Assembly: GCF_014842025.1 (NCBI RefSeq)
Contig: NZ_JACYUY010000020.1
Location: forward strand, 18,618 to 82,617
From: Massilia sp. CFBP 13721
GTDB lineage: Bacteria; Pseudomonadota; Gammaproteobacteria; Burkholderiales; Burkholderiaceae_D
DNA length: 64,000 nucleotides
Direction: 5' to 3'
Below the pieces are notes generated by a model, which did no database searches, was not told the DNA's origin, and saw only the letters and a list, made by a program, of their open reading frames with translations. Position numbers and translations under genes: made by a program. Shown here one piece after another: positions 34,656-47,249 of the stretch; position 1 is the first letter of the stretch; every line of letters begins with the position of its first letter.

Positions 34656-34762
34656 GTTGAACGCGTGGGCGGCAAAGCCGCCCACCTTACGTCGCTTAGA
34701 TCCGTGTTAGCGTACAAGCACATACCCGTAAGGTGGGCGGGTCTCCCGCCCACGCGTCCAGC
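34656..34762. repeat. GTAA-foot REP pair with short loops and compensatory change
   Basis: Two 36-bp units in inverse orientation: 34656-34691 and 34727-34762, 31 of 36 identical. The left hairpin is GTGGGCGGC-AAA-GCCGCCCAC and the right is GTGGGCGGG-AGA-CCCGCCCAC. The base pair next to the loop changes from C-G to G-C while pairing is kept. The unit lies between the convergent ABC and nnr genes. Confidence 0.9.
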
Positions 34763-34766
34763 CAGC

Positions 34767-36272
34767 TTACGCGCGGCCCGGACGCTTTTTCGCCACCAGT
34801 TCATTGAACACCGAACGAACCGCCGCCGGCAATTCCCCCGCCGTCATCCCCACCGGCCCGACCCCGTGTTCGACCAGCCGGTCCGCCGCCGCCCCATGCA
34901 TCCAGACCGCGCCGACGGCCGCTTCCCAGCCCGGCCAGCCCTGTGCCAGCAAGGCGCCGCACACGCCCGCCAGCACGTCGCCGCTGCCGCCCGACGCCAG
35001 CCCCGGGTTGCCGGTCGGGTTGATCGCCACCTCGCCATCCGGCCGCGCCACCACCGTGCCGCAACCCTTGAGCACCACCGTCGCCTGCAGCCGTTTGGCA
35101 AGGCTGCGCGCCGCCCCTAGGCGGTCGGCCTGCACCTCGGGCGCCGACTTGCCGAGCAGGCGGCCGGCTTCCAGCGGATGGGGTGTCACGATCGTGTCCG
35201 CATGGCGGTGCGCGATGCGGTCCTGCAGTTCGAGGCTGGCCGCCACCAGGTTCAAGCCGTCGGCGTCGATCACGACCGGCGCCGCGCTGTCGAGGCCGGC
35301 GCCGAGCGCGCGCATGGCTTCCATCGCGCCGCCCATACCGGGACCGAGCACCAGCACGCGGCCGGCAATCTCGAAGTCATGCGCGGAGCGGAACATCAGC
35401 TCGGGCTGCAGCGGGTCGAGCGGCAGTGCCGGGCCGATCATGGCGGCGAATACGCGGCCGGCGCCAGCGTACAGTGCGCCGCGCGCGGCCAGCACCGCGG
35501 CGCCGGCCATGCCGTGGGCGCCGCCGATGACGGCCACGTCGCCATAGTGTCCCTTGTGCGAATTGGCGCGCCGCGGCGCCAGGCAGGCACTGAAGAGGGC
35601 GGGCGATGCCACCCCCGCCCGCGCCGGCTCGAACAGCGCCGCTTCCAGGCCAAGATCAGCCACCTGCACTTGGCCCGCATGATCGCAGCCTTCGGAAGTG
35701 TGCAGGCCCGGCTTGTCGCCGATGAAGGTGATGGTATGGGTCGCGCGCACCGCGACACCATGCGGGCCGATCACGGCGCCGCTGTCGGCATCGAGCCCGC
35801 TCGGCACGTCGAGCGCCAGCACCGGGCAGGCGACCTTGTCGATCCCGAGCACCAGTTCGCGGTAGCGTCCTTCGATCGGACGCGCCAGGCCGATGCCGAA
35901 CAGGCCGTCGACCACCAGCGCCCAGTCGCGCACGTCGAGGGCGACGTCGGCGAAATTCACACGGCTGCCGCGCGCACGGGCCAGCGCCTGCGCCGCTTCG
36001 GGCGACACCTTGCCGCTGCCGGCCAGGTGCAGCACCACCACGTCGACGCCGGCCTCGCCCAGGTGGGCCGCCAGCTCCAGCGCGTCGCCGCCATTGTTGC
36101 CGGGACCGGCCAGCACCAGCACCGGCCGGGCGCGCTCGCTGCCGAGCAGCGCCAGCGCCGCATCGGCGGCGGCGCGCCCGGCCAGGCGCATCAGCGCGCC
36201 CCCGCCCAGGCTCTCCGCCGCGGCCGCTTCGGTGGCCCGGATCTGCGCCACGCTGTAAAGTCGATTGTCCAT
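34767..36272 (-). CDS. nnr: Bifunctional NAD(P)H-hydrate epimerase/dehydratase
   Basis: 501 residues fusing the two enzymes that repair hydrated NAD(P)H. The N-terminal epimerase (about 1-215) has LAGPGNNGGDAL and DVPSGLDADSG. The C-terminal ADP/ATP-dependent dehydratase (about 230-490) has NPTGNPGLASGGSGDVLAG. The frame is open to 36311, but GGGAG 5 nt before the ATG at 36272 favours MDNRLYSVAQ. It is divergent from the oxoprolinase gene. The stop lies 5 bp from a REP unit. Confidence 0.95.
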   Translation of the reverse strand: MDNRLYSVAQIRATEAAAAESLGGGALMRLAGRAAADAALALLGSERARPVLVLAGPGNNGGDALELAAHLGEAGVDVVVLHLAGSGKVSPEAAQALARARGSRVNFADVALDVRDWALVVDGLFGIGLARPIEGRYRELVLGIDKVACPVLALDVPSGLDADSGAVIGPHGVAVRATHTITFIGDKPGLHTSEGCDHAGQVQVADLGLEAALFEPARAGVASPALFSACLAPRRANSHKGHYGDVAVIGGAHGMAGAAVLAARGALYAGAGRVFAAMIGPALPLDPLQPELMFRSAHDFEIAGRVLVLGPGMGGAMEAMRALGAGLDSAAPVVIDADGLNLVAASLELQDRIAHRHADTIVTPHPLEAGRLLGKSAPEVQADRLGAARSLAKRLQATVVLKGCGTVVARPDGEVAINPTGNPGLASGGSGDVLAGVCGALLAQGWPGWEAAVGAVWMHGAAADRLVEHGVGPVGMTAGELPAAVRSVFNELVAKKRPGRA

Positions 36273-36369
36273 CCATACTCCCAAATTCTTCAGTAGCTGC
36301 ATTTTCGCCAATTTTCAGGCATTCGGCGCATACAATACGCGATTAGGGCTTACTACATGGAGCGTTTGC

Positions 36370-39966
<3,597 letters not shown>

Positions 39967-39967
39967 T

Positions 39968-40072
39968 GTAGGGTGGACTCCGTCCACGCGGTACGGCCGT
40001 CGATCATCGTTAGTGCCTAGCGCAGCATGTCGACATGCATGCGTTCGACCGCGTGGACGGAGTCCACCCTAC
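39968..40072. repeat. GTAG-foot REP pair (stem GTGGAC-TCC-GTCCAC)
   Basis: A perfect 25-bp inverted repeat, 39968-39992 with 40048-40072. Each unit has the foot GTAGGG, hairpin GTGGAC-TCC-GTCCAC and trailer GCGGT. It starts 1 bp after the oxoprolinase stop. Confidence 0.92.
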
Positions 40073-40153
40073 GCCTGCCTCGACGTACGAGTCCGTACGC
40101 GCTGTGCGGGGTGGCGCGCCTTCATGATCAACGACGCCGGATTCCTCGCGACC

Positions 40154-40325
40154 GTAGGGTGGACTCCGTCCACGCGTGACGGTGGATCAGCCCGCTGCCA
40201 ACCCGGAGGCGCGGGCCGTTCATGCGTCACGCGTGGACGGAGTACGGCGGTCGAGCAGGGTTGGCGCCCGAGAGGAACGTTTCGACATGCATGCGTTCTA
40301 CCGCGTGGACGGAGTCCACCCTACG
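40154..40325. repeat. Second REP cluster of the GTGGAC-TCC-GTCCAC type
   Basis: Units at 40154-40177 (forward), 40226-40243 (inverse, foot lost) and 40300-40325 (inverse, complete). Positions 40282-40325 repeat 40030-40073 with one mismatch in 44, showing recent local duplication. With the previous pair, the repeats account for most of the 381-bp gap between the oxoprolinase and response-regulator genes; no ORF in it is convincing. Confidence 0.88.
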
Positions 40326-40347
40326 ACGCACGTGTCTCCATCAAGGC

Positions 40348-41970
40348 TCACCCCGTAATCCCGTACTTCCTGCGCATGGCCGCATATTCCGCCTCCAGCG
40401 GCGCCAGCCGCGGATGCTGCGCATCGATCGCCCGGATCTTTTCTAGCTGCGCCAGGCACAGTTCCCCCAGCGGGTGGTCCCAACCGAGTTCGTTGATCTG
40501 CCGGAGCACGCCGCCGGCCACGGCGATCACGACCTGCAGGTTCGACGGCGCCATGTGCAGGGCTTCGAGCAGGGTTTGCACCGCGCCGCGCACGTCGCCC
40601 ATGTTGCGCTTCTCGTCGGCGACGCCGAGCAGGATCTGGGCCTGGGCCTTGATCTGCTGCTGGACGCCGTCGACCAGGTCGCGCCGGCCCGCGTCCAGGA
40701 ACAGGTCAAGGGCGTCCTGCGCGCTGACCCCGCTCCCTTGGTCGTTCACCACCGCCATCATGACGTCCTGCGCGCCCTTGTCGAAGCGGTGGTCGAGGCA
40801 GGCGCGCACCAGGCCGAGCTTCAGGCCCGTCGACAGACCGCTGCTGTTGCGCACCGCCCCAACGGCAGCCTGCAGGTCGGACAGCGCGCCGGCGCGGTTG
40901 CCGGCGGCATCATGCACGGCGGCGTGCGCCACGGCGACGCAGGCGTCGAGTTCGGGGCTGGTCTTCATCGAGCGCTCCAGTTCGCGCACCACGCCGGCCG
41001 CGCCGAGCACGTCGCCGCGCTTGACCAGCACCTTGACCAGGCGGACGTGGTCTTCGGGATCGCGAAACTCCGAATAGCGCGCCTTGGTCACCACCTGCCT
41101 GAACGATTTCTCGGCGGCGGCGGCGTCGCCGGCTTCGAGCGCGACCTCGCCGAGTTTGCGCAGGCGCCGCACCATGTGCGGCGAGATGGCGACTGCTTCC
41201 TCGAGGATTTTCTGGGCCTGCGCGTGGTTGCCGGCCGCCTCGTGGCAGCGCGCCAGCAGGTCGTAGGCGGCCATCAGGCGCGGATTGGCGGCCACCAGCA
41301 CCTGCAGCGTTTCGCGCGCGTCGTCGACCTGTCCCAGCGCGAACTGCGTGCGCGCCAGTCCCAGCCCGGCCCAGCCGAGCGGCTTCCAGGCCAGCACCTT
41401 GCGGTAGATTTCCTCGGCCTCGCCGTGTTCGCCCAGGTTCACGTGCAGTTCGGCGCGCAGGCGTGCGAACTCGAGCGCGTGGCGCGGATGGGCGATCTCG
41501 GCGGCGGCGGCCGAGCGGATCGCTTCGCGCAGGTTGTTCTGGGCGATCAGCTGATAAGTCGGCAGGAACAGCGCGCGCCGTTCGAGCGCGCGGGCGATGC
41601 GCGCGCCCAGCGTCTCGGCCGTGAACGGTTTCAGGACGTAGTCGGTCGGCGCCAGCTCGGCCGCGCCGATCACCTTGCCGTAGACGGCTTCCGAGGTCAG
41701 CATGATGAAGATCGACCAGGGCCTGATCAGGCGGTGGTGGCGCAGGTCTTCCAGCAGTTGCTGGCCATCCTGGCCTTCACCGCTCCCCAGGTCATACTCG
41801 CACAGCACGATGTCGTAGCCGCGGCGCGTCAGCTGGCGCACCGCGGTGCCGGCATTGACCGCATACTCGACCTTGCTGATGCCCGATGCGTTGAGCATGT
41901 TCTGCAGGTTGCTGCGCATGCCCGGATTGGGGTCGATCACCAGTACCGACAGGTTGCTGTTTTCTTGCAT
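40348..41970 (-). CDS. Response-regulator receiver with TPR array
   Basis: 540 residues. The N-terminal CheY-like receiver (about 7-125) has acidic Asp13, phospho-acceptor Asp60 (CEYDLGSG), Thr92 and Lys114 (DYVLKPF). No DNA-binding or enzyme output follows; instead about 400 residues of TPR-like helical repeats (for example EEIYRKVLAWKPLGWAGLGLA). It is probably a phosphorylation-controlled scaffold. The frame is open to 42006, but the ATG at 41970 follows GAGAGACG and gives the normal receiver start. No cognate kinase is adjacent. It is divergent from purL. Confidence 0.9.
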   Translation of the reverse strand: MQENSNLSVLVIDPNPGMRSNLQNMLNASGISKVEYAVNAGTAVRQLTRRGYDIVLCEYDLGSGEGQDGQQLLEDLRHHRLIRPWSIFIMLTSEAVYGKVIGAAELAPTDYVLKPFTAETLGARIARALERRALFLPTYQLIAQNNLREAIRSAAAAEIAHPRHALEFARLRAELHVNLGEHGEAEEIYRKVLAWKPLGWAGLGLARTQFALGQVDDARETLQVLVAANPRLMAAYDLLARCHEAAGNHAQAQKILEEAVAISPHMVRRLRKLGEVALEAGDAAAAEKSFRQVVTKARYSEFRDPEDHVRLVKVLVKRGDVLGAAGVVRELERSMKTSPELDACVAVAHAAVHDAAGNRAGALSDLQAAVGAVRNSSGLSTGLKLGLVRACLDHRFDKGAQDVMMAVVNDQGSGVSAQDALDLFLDAGRRDLVDGVQQQIKAQAQILLGVADEKRNMGDVRGAVQTLLEALHMAPSNLQVVIAVAGGVLRQINELGWDHPLGELCLAQLEKIRAIDAQHPRLAPLEAEYAAMRRKYGITG

Positions 41971-42071
41971 CGTCTCTCTCGTGGGCGCGGGGCGCGCCAG
42001 TTTCAAACGCTACAATACCGCCGACGCACTCCGCCATCAAGCCGGGCGCATAGGTACTATTGTCAAGGCTG

Positions 42072-42077
42072 TATAAT
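42072..42077 (+). promoter_or_regulatory. Candidate -10 of purL
   Basis: A perfect TATAAT 50 nt before the purL ATG. The -35 region is poor, as in many PurR-type or discriminator-controlled promoters. No PUR box was recognised. Confidence 0.4.
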
Positions 42078-42127
42078 AGCGGGCCATCTTCCACCCGCAG
42101 CCACGCTGCATCAACCGACTTCCAGCC

Positions 42128-45100
42128 ATGTTGATTCTGCCGGGTTCCAATGCCCTGTCCGTATTTCGTAGCCAACGCCTCCTGAGCCAACTGCAAGCTG
42201 CCGCCCCCGCGATTGCCGCGGTCCAGGCGCGCTTCGTCCACTTCATCGACAGCGCAGCGCCGCTCTCCATCGATGATACCGAGCGTCTCACCGCCATGCT
42301 GACCTACGGCGAGCCGGTTCCCGAAACGCTGTACGAGGGCAGCACCGCCGAGTTCTTCGTGATCCCGCGCCTGGGCACGATTTCACCCTGGGCCTCGAAG
42401 GCGACCGATATCGCCCACAACTGCGGCATGACGCACGTGCACCGCATCGAGCGCGGCGTGGCCTACAAGGTGGTGCTGAAAAGCGGTATCCTCGGCAGCA
42501 GCATCGGCGCGCCGAAGAAGCTGTCCGACCTTGAGCTGGCGAATGTCGCCGCGCTGCTGCACGACCGCATGACGGACACCGTGCTGCGCAATGCCGACGA
42601 CGCTGCGCAACTGTTCCAGGAACTGGAAGGCAAGCAGCTCGAATCGATCGACGTGCTGGGGCAGGGCCGCGACGCCCTGCTGCGCGCGAACACGGAACTC
42701 GGCCTGGCGATGTCGCTCGACGAGATCGACTACCTGAACGAGGCGTTCACCAAGGCGCAGCGCAACCCGACCGACGTCGAGCTGATGATGTTCGCCCAGG
42801 CCAACAGCGAACACTGCCGCCACAAGATCTTCAATGCCGACTGGATCATCGACGGCGTCAAGCAGGACAAGTCGCTGTTCGGCATGATCAAGAACACGCA
42901 CCAGCTGCAGCCGAAGGGGACGGTCGTCGCCTACAGCGACAACTCGTCGATCATGGAAGGCGCGACCGTCACACGCTTCTTCCCGCAGGCCGGCGGCGAA
43001 TACGCCCCGATGACCGAGCTGACCCACACGCTGATGAAGGTGGAGACGCACAACCACCCGACCGCGATCTCCCCGTTCCCGGGCGCCTCCACCGGCGCCG
43101 GCGGCGAAATCCGCGACGAGGGCGCCACCGGCCGCGGCGCCAAGCCAAAGGCGGGCCTGACCGGCTTCACAGTGTCGAACCTGCTGCTGCCCGATGCGCA
43201 GCGGCCGTGGGAAAACGCGGCGGACGTGACTTCGGCGCAGAAGGGTGAAGCACCGGTCTACGGCAAGCCGGAACGCATTGCATCCCCACTGCAGATCATG
43301 ATCGACGGTCCGCTCGGCGGCGCCGCCTTCAGCAACGAATTCGGCCGTCCGGTCCTGGGCGGCTATTTCCGTACCTACGAGCAGAACGCGCAGGCGGCCG
43401 GCGGTGTCTATGGCTACCACAAGCCGATCATGATCGCCGGCGGCATCGGCAACATCTCCGACCAGCACACGTTTAAAAACGACATCCCGCCCCGCAGCCT
43501 GCTGATCCAGCTCGGCGGTCCCGGCATGCGCATCGGCATGGGCGGCTCGGCCGCCTCGTCGATGGCGACCGGCACAAATACCGCCGACCTCGATTTCGAC
43601 TCGGTCCAGCGCGGCAATCCGGAAATGGAGCGCCGCGCCCAGGAAGTCATCAACGGCTGCTGGCAGCTGGGCGCGGACAATCCGATCATTTCGATCCACG
43701 ACGTCGGCGCGGGCGGCCTGTCGAATGCTTTCCCGGAAATCGTCAACGACGCCAAGCGCGGCGCGATCTTTGACCTGCGCAAGATTCAGTTGGAAGAGTC
43801 GGGCATGGCGCCAAAGGAAATTTGGTCGAACGAGTCGCAAGAGAGATATGTATTGGCAATATCGCCTGAGAACCTTCCTTTGTTTGCATCGCTGTGCGAG
43901 CGCGAGCGTTCGCCATTCGCCGTCATCGGCGTCGCGACCGAGGAACGGCAACTGCAGGTCGTCGACAAGGAAGCCGGCAACAACCCGGTCGACATGCCGA
44001 TGGACGTCCTGCTCGGCAAGCCGCCGAAGATGACGCGCGACGTCGAGCACGTCAAACGCGATCTGCCGGCCGTCGACCTCACCGGCATCGAGCTCGAAGA
44101 AGCGGCGCGCCGCGTGCTGCTGCTGCCGACCGTGGCCGACAAGTCCTTCCTGATCACCATCGGCGACCGCTCGGTCGGCGCCATGACCGTGCGCGACCAG
44201 ATGGTCGGCCCGTGGCAGGTGCCGGTGGCCGACTGCGCCGTGACCGCCATGAGCTACGAAGGTTTCAAGGGCGAAGCGATGGCGGTGGGCGAGCGCACCC
44301 CGCTGGCCGTGATCGACGCTGCCGCTTCCGGCCGCATGGCGGTGGGCGAGGCGATCACGAACATCGCTTGCACTCCGATCGCCAGCATCGAAGACATCAA
44401 GTTGTCGGCCAACTGGATGGCCGCGTGCGGCCAGCCCGGCCAGGACGCGGCGCTGTTCGACACCGTCAAGGCGGTCGGCATGGAACTGTGCCCGGCGCTG
44501 GGCATCAGCATCCCGGTCGGCAAGGATTCGCTGTCGATGCGTACAACCTGGAACGATGACGGCGAAGCGAAATCGGTGATCTCGCCGGTCTCGCTGATTG
44601 TCTCCGCGTTCGCCCCGGTGCCGGACGTGCGCCGCTGCCTGACGCCGCAACTGCGCACGGACGTGGGCGACACGGTGCTGGTGCTGATCGACCTCGGCCG
44701 TGGCAAGAACCGCATGGGTGCCTCGGCGCTGGCGCAGGTCACCCAGCAACTGGGCGATGCGGTGCCGGACGTCGATTCGCCGGACGACCTGAAAGCCTTC
44801 TTCGCCGCGATCCAGCGTTTGAACGGTGAAGGCAAGCTGCTCGCCTACCACGACCGTTCCGACGGCGGCCTGTTCGCCACGCTGGTCGAGATGGCCTTTG
44901 CCGGCCGCGCCGGCGTCTCGGTCAATCTCGACATTTTGACCATGGAAGGCGAGCACGCCTCCGACTGGGGCGACGCCAAGAACTGGGCGGCGCAGGTCGG
45001 CGAGCGCCGCAACGAGATGACGCTGCGCGCGCTGTTTTCGGAAGAACTCGGCGCCGTGGTCCAGGTGAGGGAAAGCGACAAGCGCGACGTGATGAATGTG

Positions 45101-46150
45101 CTGCGCGAGCTGAACCTGGGCGCCTGCAGCCACATCATCGGCAAGGTCAACGAACGCGGCGCGATCGAATTCTCGCGCGACGCCAAGGTGATCTACAACC
45201 AGAAGCGCAGCACGCTGCACCGCCTGTGGTCCGAGACCAGCTGGCGCATCGCGCGCCTGCGCGACAATCCGGACTGCGCCGATCAGGAATACGAACGCCT
45301 GCTCGACGAAGCCGATCCCGGCATCACGCCGAAGCTGACCTTCGACCCAAGCGAGAACATCGCTGCGCCCTTCATCGCGACGGGCGTGCGTCCGCGCGTG
45401 GCGATCCTGCGCGAGCAGGGCGTCAACTCGCACATCGAAACCGCCTGGGCGATGCACCAGGCCGGCTTTGCGGCGGTCGACGTCCACATGAGCGACCTGA
45501 TCGCCGGCCGCACCACGCTGGCCGACTTCCACGGCGTGATCGCGGTCGGCGGCTTCTCCTACGGCGACGTGCTCGGCGCCGGCGAGGGCTGGGCCAAGAC
45601 CATCCTGTTCAACAACGGGCTGGCCGACCAGTTCGCGGCCTTCTTCGCGCGCCAGGATACCTTTGGGCTGGGCGTGTGCAACGGTTGCCAGATGCTGGCC
45701 AACCTGAAGCCGATCATCCCGGGCGCCCACGCCTGGCCGAAGTTCACGCGCAACAAGTCGGAACAGTTCGAGGCGCGCTTCGGCATGGTCGAGGTGCTCG
45801 ACTCGCCCTCGATCTTCTTCGCCGATATGGCCGGCACCCAGGCCCCGTTGGCGATCGCCCACGGCGAAGGCTTCGCCGACTTCTCGCTGACCGGCGATCT
45901 GTCGTCGGTGGTGCAATCGCTGCGCTACGTCGACAACCGTGGCCAGGCCACCGAACAGTACCCGTTCAACCCGAACGGCTCGCCCGGCGGCCTGACCGCC
46001 GTGACCACACCCGACGGCCGCTTCACCGCCATGATGCCGCACGCCGAACGCGTGTTCCGCACGGCGGTGCACTCGTGGGCGCCGCCGGACTGGAGCGACG
46101 ACGCGCCGTGGATGCGCATGTTCAGGAATGCGCGCAAGTGGGTCGGTTGA
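42128..46150 (+). CDS. purL: Phosphoribosylformylglycinamidine synthase
   Basis: 1340 residues, the large single-chain PurL of proteobacteria. It makes FGAM from FGAR, glutamine and ATP in purine synthesis. Segments: N-terminal linker, two AIRS-like ATPase halves (METHNHPTAISPFPGASTG is the hallmark, about residue 305), and a C-terminal class I glutaminase with Cys1184 in GLGVCNGCQMLA. It is monocistronic, flanked by a divergent regulator gene and by a terminator. Around 43780-43870 the codon use is locally more AT-rich than the rest of the gene. Confidence 0.98.
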   Translation: MLILPGSNALSVFRSQRLLSQLQAAAPAIAAVQARFVHFIDSAAPLSIDDTERLTAMLTYGEPVPETLYEGSTAEFFVIPRLGTISPWASKATDIAHNCGMTHVHRIERGVAYKVVLKSGILGSSIGAPKKLSDLELANVAALLHDRMTDTVLRNADDAAQLFQELEGKQLESIDVLGQGRDALLRANTELGLAMSLDEIDYLNEAFTKAQRNPTDVELMMFAQANSEHCRHKIFNADWIIDGVKQDKSLFGMIKNTHQLQPKGTVVAYSDNSSIMEGATVTRFFPQAGGEYAPMTELTHTLMKVETHNHPTAISPFPGASTGAGGEIRDEGATGRGAKPKAGLTGFTVSNLLLPDAQRPWENAADVTSAQKGEAPVYGKPERIASPLQIMIDGPLGGAAFSNEFGRPVLGGYFRTYEQNAQAAGGVYGYHKPIMIAGGIGNISDQHTFKNDIPPRSLLIQLGGPGMRIGMGGSAASSMATGTNTADLDFDSVQRGNPEMERRAQEVINGCWQLGADNPIISIHDVGAGGLSNAFPEIVNDAKRGAIFDLRKIQLEESGMAPKEIWSNESQERYVLAISPENLPLFASLCERERSPFAVIGVATEERQLQVVDKEAGNNPVDMPMDVLLGKPPKMTRDVEHVKRDLPAVDLTGIELEEAARRVLLLPTVADKSFLITIGDRSVGAMTVRDQMVGPWQVPVADCAVTAMSYEGFKGEAMAVGERTPLAVIDAAASGRMAVGEAITNIACTPIASIEDIKLSANWMAACGQPGQDAALFDTVKAVGMELCPALGISIPVGKDSLSMRTTWNDDGEAKSVISPVSLIVSAFAPVPDVRRCLTPQLRTDVGDTVLVLIDLGRGKNRMGASALAQVTQQLGDAVPDVDSPDDLKAFFAAIQRLNGEGKLLAYHDRSDGGLFATLVEMAFAGRAGVSVNLDILTMEGEHASDWGDAKNWAAQVGERRNEMTLRALFSEELGAVVQVRESDKRDVMNVLRELNLGACSHIIGKVNERGAIEFSRDAKVIYNQKRSTLHRLWSETSWRIARLRDNPDCADQEYERLLDEADPGITPKLTFDPSENIAAPFIATGVRPRVAILREQGVNSHIETAWAMHQAGFAAVDVHMSDLIAGRTTLADFHGVIAVGGFSYGDVLGAGEGWAKTILFNNGLADQFAAFFARQDTFGLGVCNGCQMLANLKPIIPGAHAWPKFTRNKSEQFEARFGMVEVLDSPSIFFADMAGTQAPLAIAHGEGFADFSLTGDLSSVVQSLRYVDNRGQATEQYPFNPNGSPGGLTAVTTPDGRFTAMMPHAERVFRTAVHSWAPPDWSDDAPWMRMFRNARKWVG

Positions 46151-46172
46151 CCGCTTTGATCGTGTAGACGAG

Positions 46173-46199
46173 AACGCCTCTTTCGGGAGGCGTTTTTTT
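46173..46199 (+). terminator. Intrinsic terminator after purL
   Basis: Stem AACGCCTC/GAGGCGTT with loop TTTCGG, followed by TTTTTTT at 46193-46199. Confidence 0.9.
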
Positions 46200-46218
46200 A
46201 TGGCGGCGCCAGACGAAC

Positions 46219-46334
46219 GTAGGGTGGGCGCCCCGTGCCCACGCGTAAACGATGCGCCATGTTGGCCTGGCCGTTTTCAGGACGAAGCCAACACCATGCG
46301 CACGTCACGCGTGGGCACGGGGCGCCCACCCTAC
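46219..46334. repeat. GTAG-foot REP pair (stem GTGGGC/GCCCAC)
   Basis: A perfect 28-bp inverted repeat, 46219-46246 with 46307-46334. Each unit is GTAGGG, hairpin GTGGGC-N7-GCCCAC and GCGT. The 60-bp centre is itself partly dyadic (GCGCCATGTTGGC with GCCAACACCATGCGC). It lies between the convergent purL and parvulin genes, bounded by both terminators. Confidence 0.92.
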
Positions 46335-46342
46335 AAAAACAA

Positions 46343-46368
46343 AAAGGCGCTTCCGTGGAAGCGCCTTT
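46343..46368 (-). terminator. Terminator of the parvulin genes
   Basis: A perfect 12-bp stem AAAGGCGCTTCC/GGAAGCGCCTTT with a 2-nt loop. On the minus strand it is followed by TTTTTGTTTTTG. It sits 9 bp from the REP pair. Confidence 0.85.
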
Positions 46369-46387
46369 CTCTCGCAGCCGATCGATA

Positions 46388-47167
46388 TTACTTGATCGTC
46401 GCCTTCTTCAACAGCGACTCGCGGTATTCCGCCAGTTTACGCTGCTGCAGCTGTTCCGCGACCTGCTGCTTGACCTGGTCCAGCGGCGGGATCGTCACTG
46501 GGCGGGTTTCTTCCAGCTTGATGACGTGGAAGCCGTACTGGGTCTTGACCGGGGTGTCGGTGATGGCGCCGACTTTCAGCGCGGTCATGGCCTTCGAGAA
46601 CTCAGGCACGAAACGCGACGGGTCGGTCCAGCCGAGGTCGCCGCCATTGGCTGCCGAGCCAGGGTCCTTGCTCTGCTTGGCCAGTTCGTCGAACTTGGCG
46701 CCGCCCTTGAGCTTGGTGATGATCGCTTTCGCGTCGTCCTCTTTCTCGACCAGGATGTGGCGCGCGTGGTATTCCTTGTCCGGTGCGCCGGCTTTCGCCT
46801 TGTCGTACTCGGCCTTGATGTCGGCGTCCTTGATCGGGTTCTTCTTGACGTAGTCGGCCAGCATCGCGTTGATGATGATGCTCTGGCGCGCGTTGTCGAT
46901 CGCGGCCTTGACGTCGGCGCGGGCGCCCACGTTCTGCTTGTCGGCTTCCTGGATCAGCACTTCGCGGCCGATCAGGTCCTTCTTGATCATTTCGCGCAGC
47001 TGCGGCGAATCCGCTGCACGGCCCTGGGCGACGACCTGCTTGACCATCTGGTCGACCCGCGCCGCCGGGATCGGCTTGCCGTTCACGGTCGCAACGTTCT
47101 GGGCGAAGACAGGTGCTGCCACGATGAACGACATGGCAAGCAACAGGCGGGTTGGCTTCAAAATCAT
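46388..47167 (-). CDS. Periplasmic parvulin-type PPIase, PpiC/PrsA-like (copy A)
   Basis: 259 residues with a signal peptide (MILKPTRLLLAMSFIVAAPVFA). A SurA-N-like chaperone region follows, then a PPIC domain (ARHILVEKEDDAKAII ... GGDLGWTDPSRFVPEFSKAM ... TQYGFHVIKLEE). It is a folding catalyst of the periplasm. It is the downstream member of a tandem pair; the two proteins are clearly homologous from end to end. The 82-bp gap between them has no obvious terminator, so they may be cotranscribed. Confidence 0.92.
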   Translation of the reverse strand: MILKPTRLLLAMSFIVAAPVFAQNVATVNGKPIPAARVDQMVKQVVAQGRAADSPQLREMIKKDLIGREVLIQEADKQNVGARADVKAAIDNARQSIIINAMLADYVKKNPIKDADIKAEYDKAKAGAPDKEYHARHILVEKEDDAKAIITKLKGGAKFDELAKQSKDPGSAANGGDLGWTDPSRFVPEFSKAMTALKVGAITDTPVKTQYGFHVIKLEETRPVTIPPLDQVKQQVAEQLQQRKLAEYRESLLKKATIK

Positions 47168-47249
47168 TGTTCAGATCCTATAAAAACACGAAAAGTCGCC
47201 CGCTGGCGACGGTGATCCGGCGCCAGCGACGGCGCCGGTGGCAACTATA

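Noticed and set aside
42383..46072. 1229-codon ORF on the minus strand
   Set aside because: Exact antisense shadow of purL; its composition follows the GC3 bias of purL and it has no recognisable domain.
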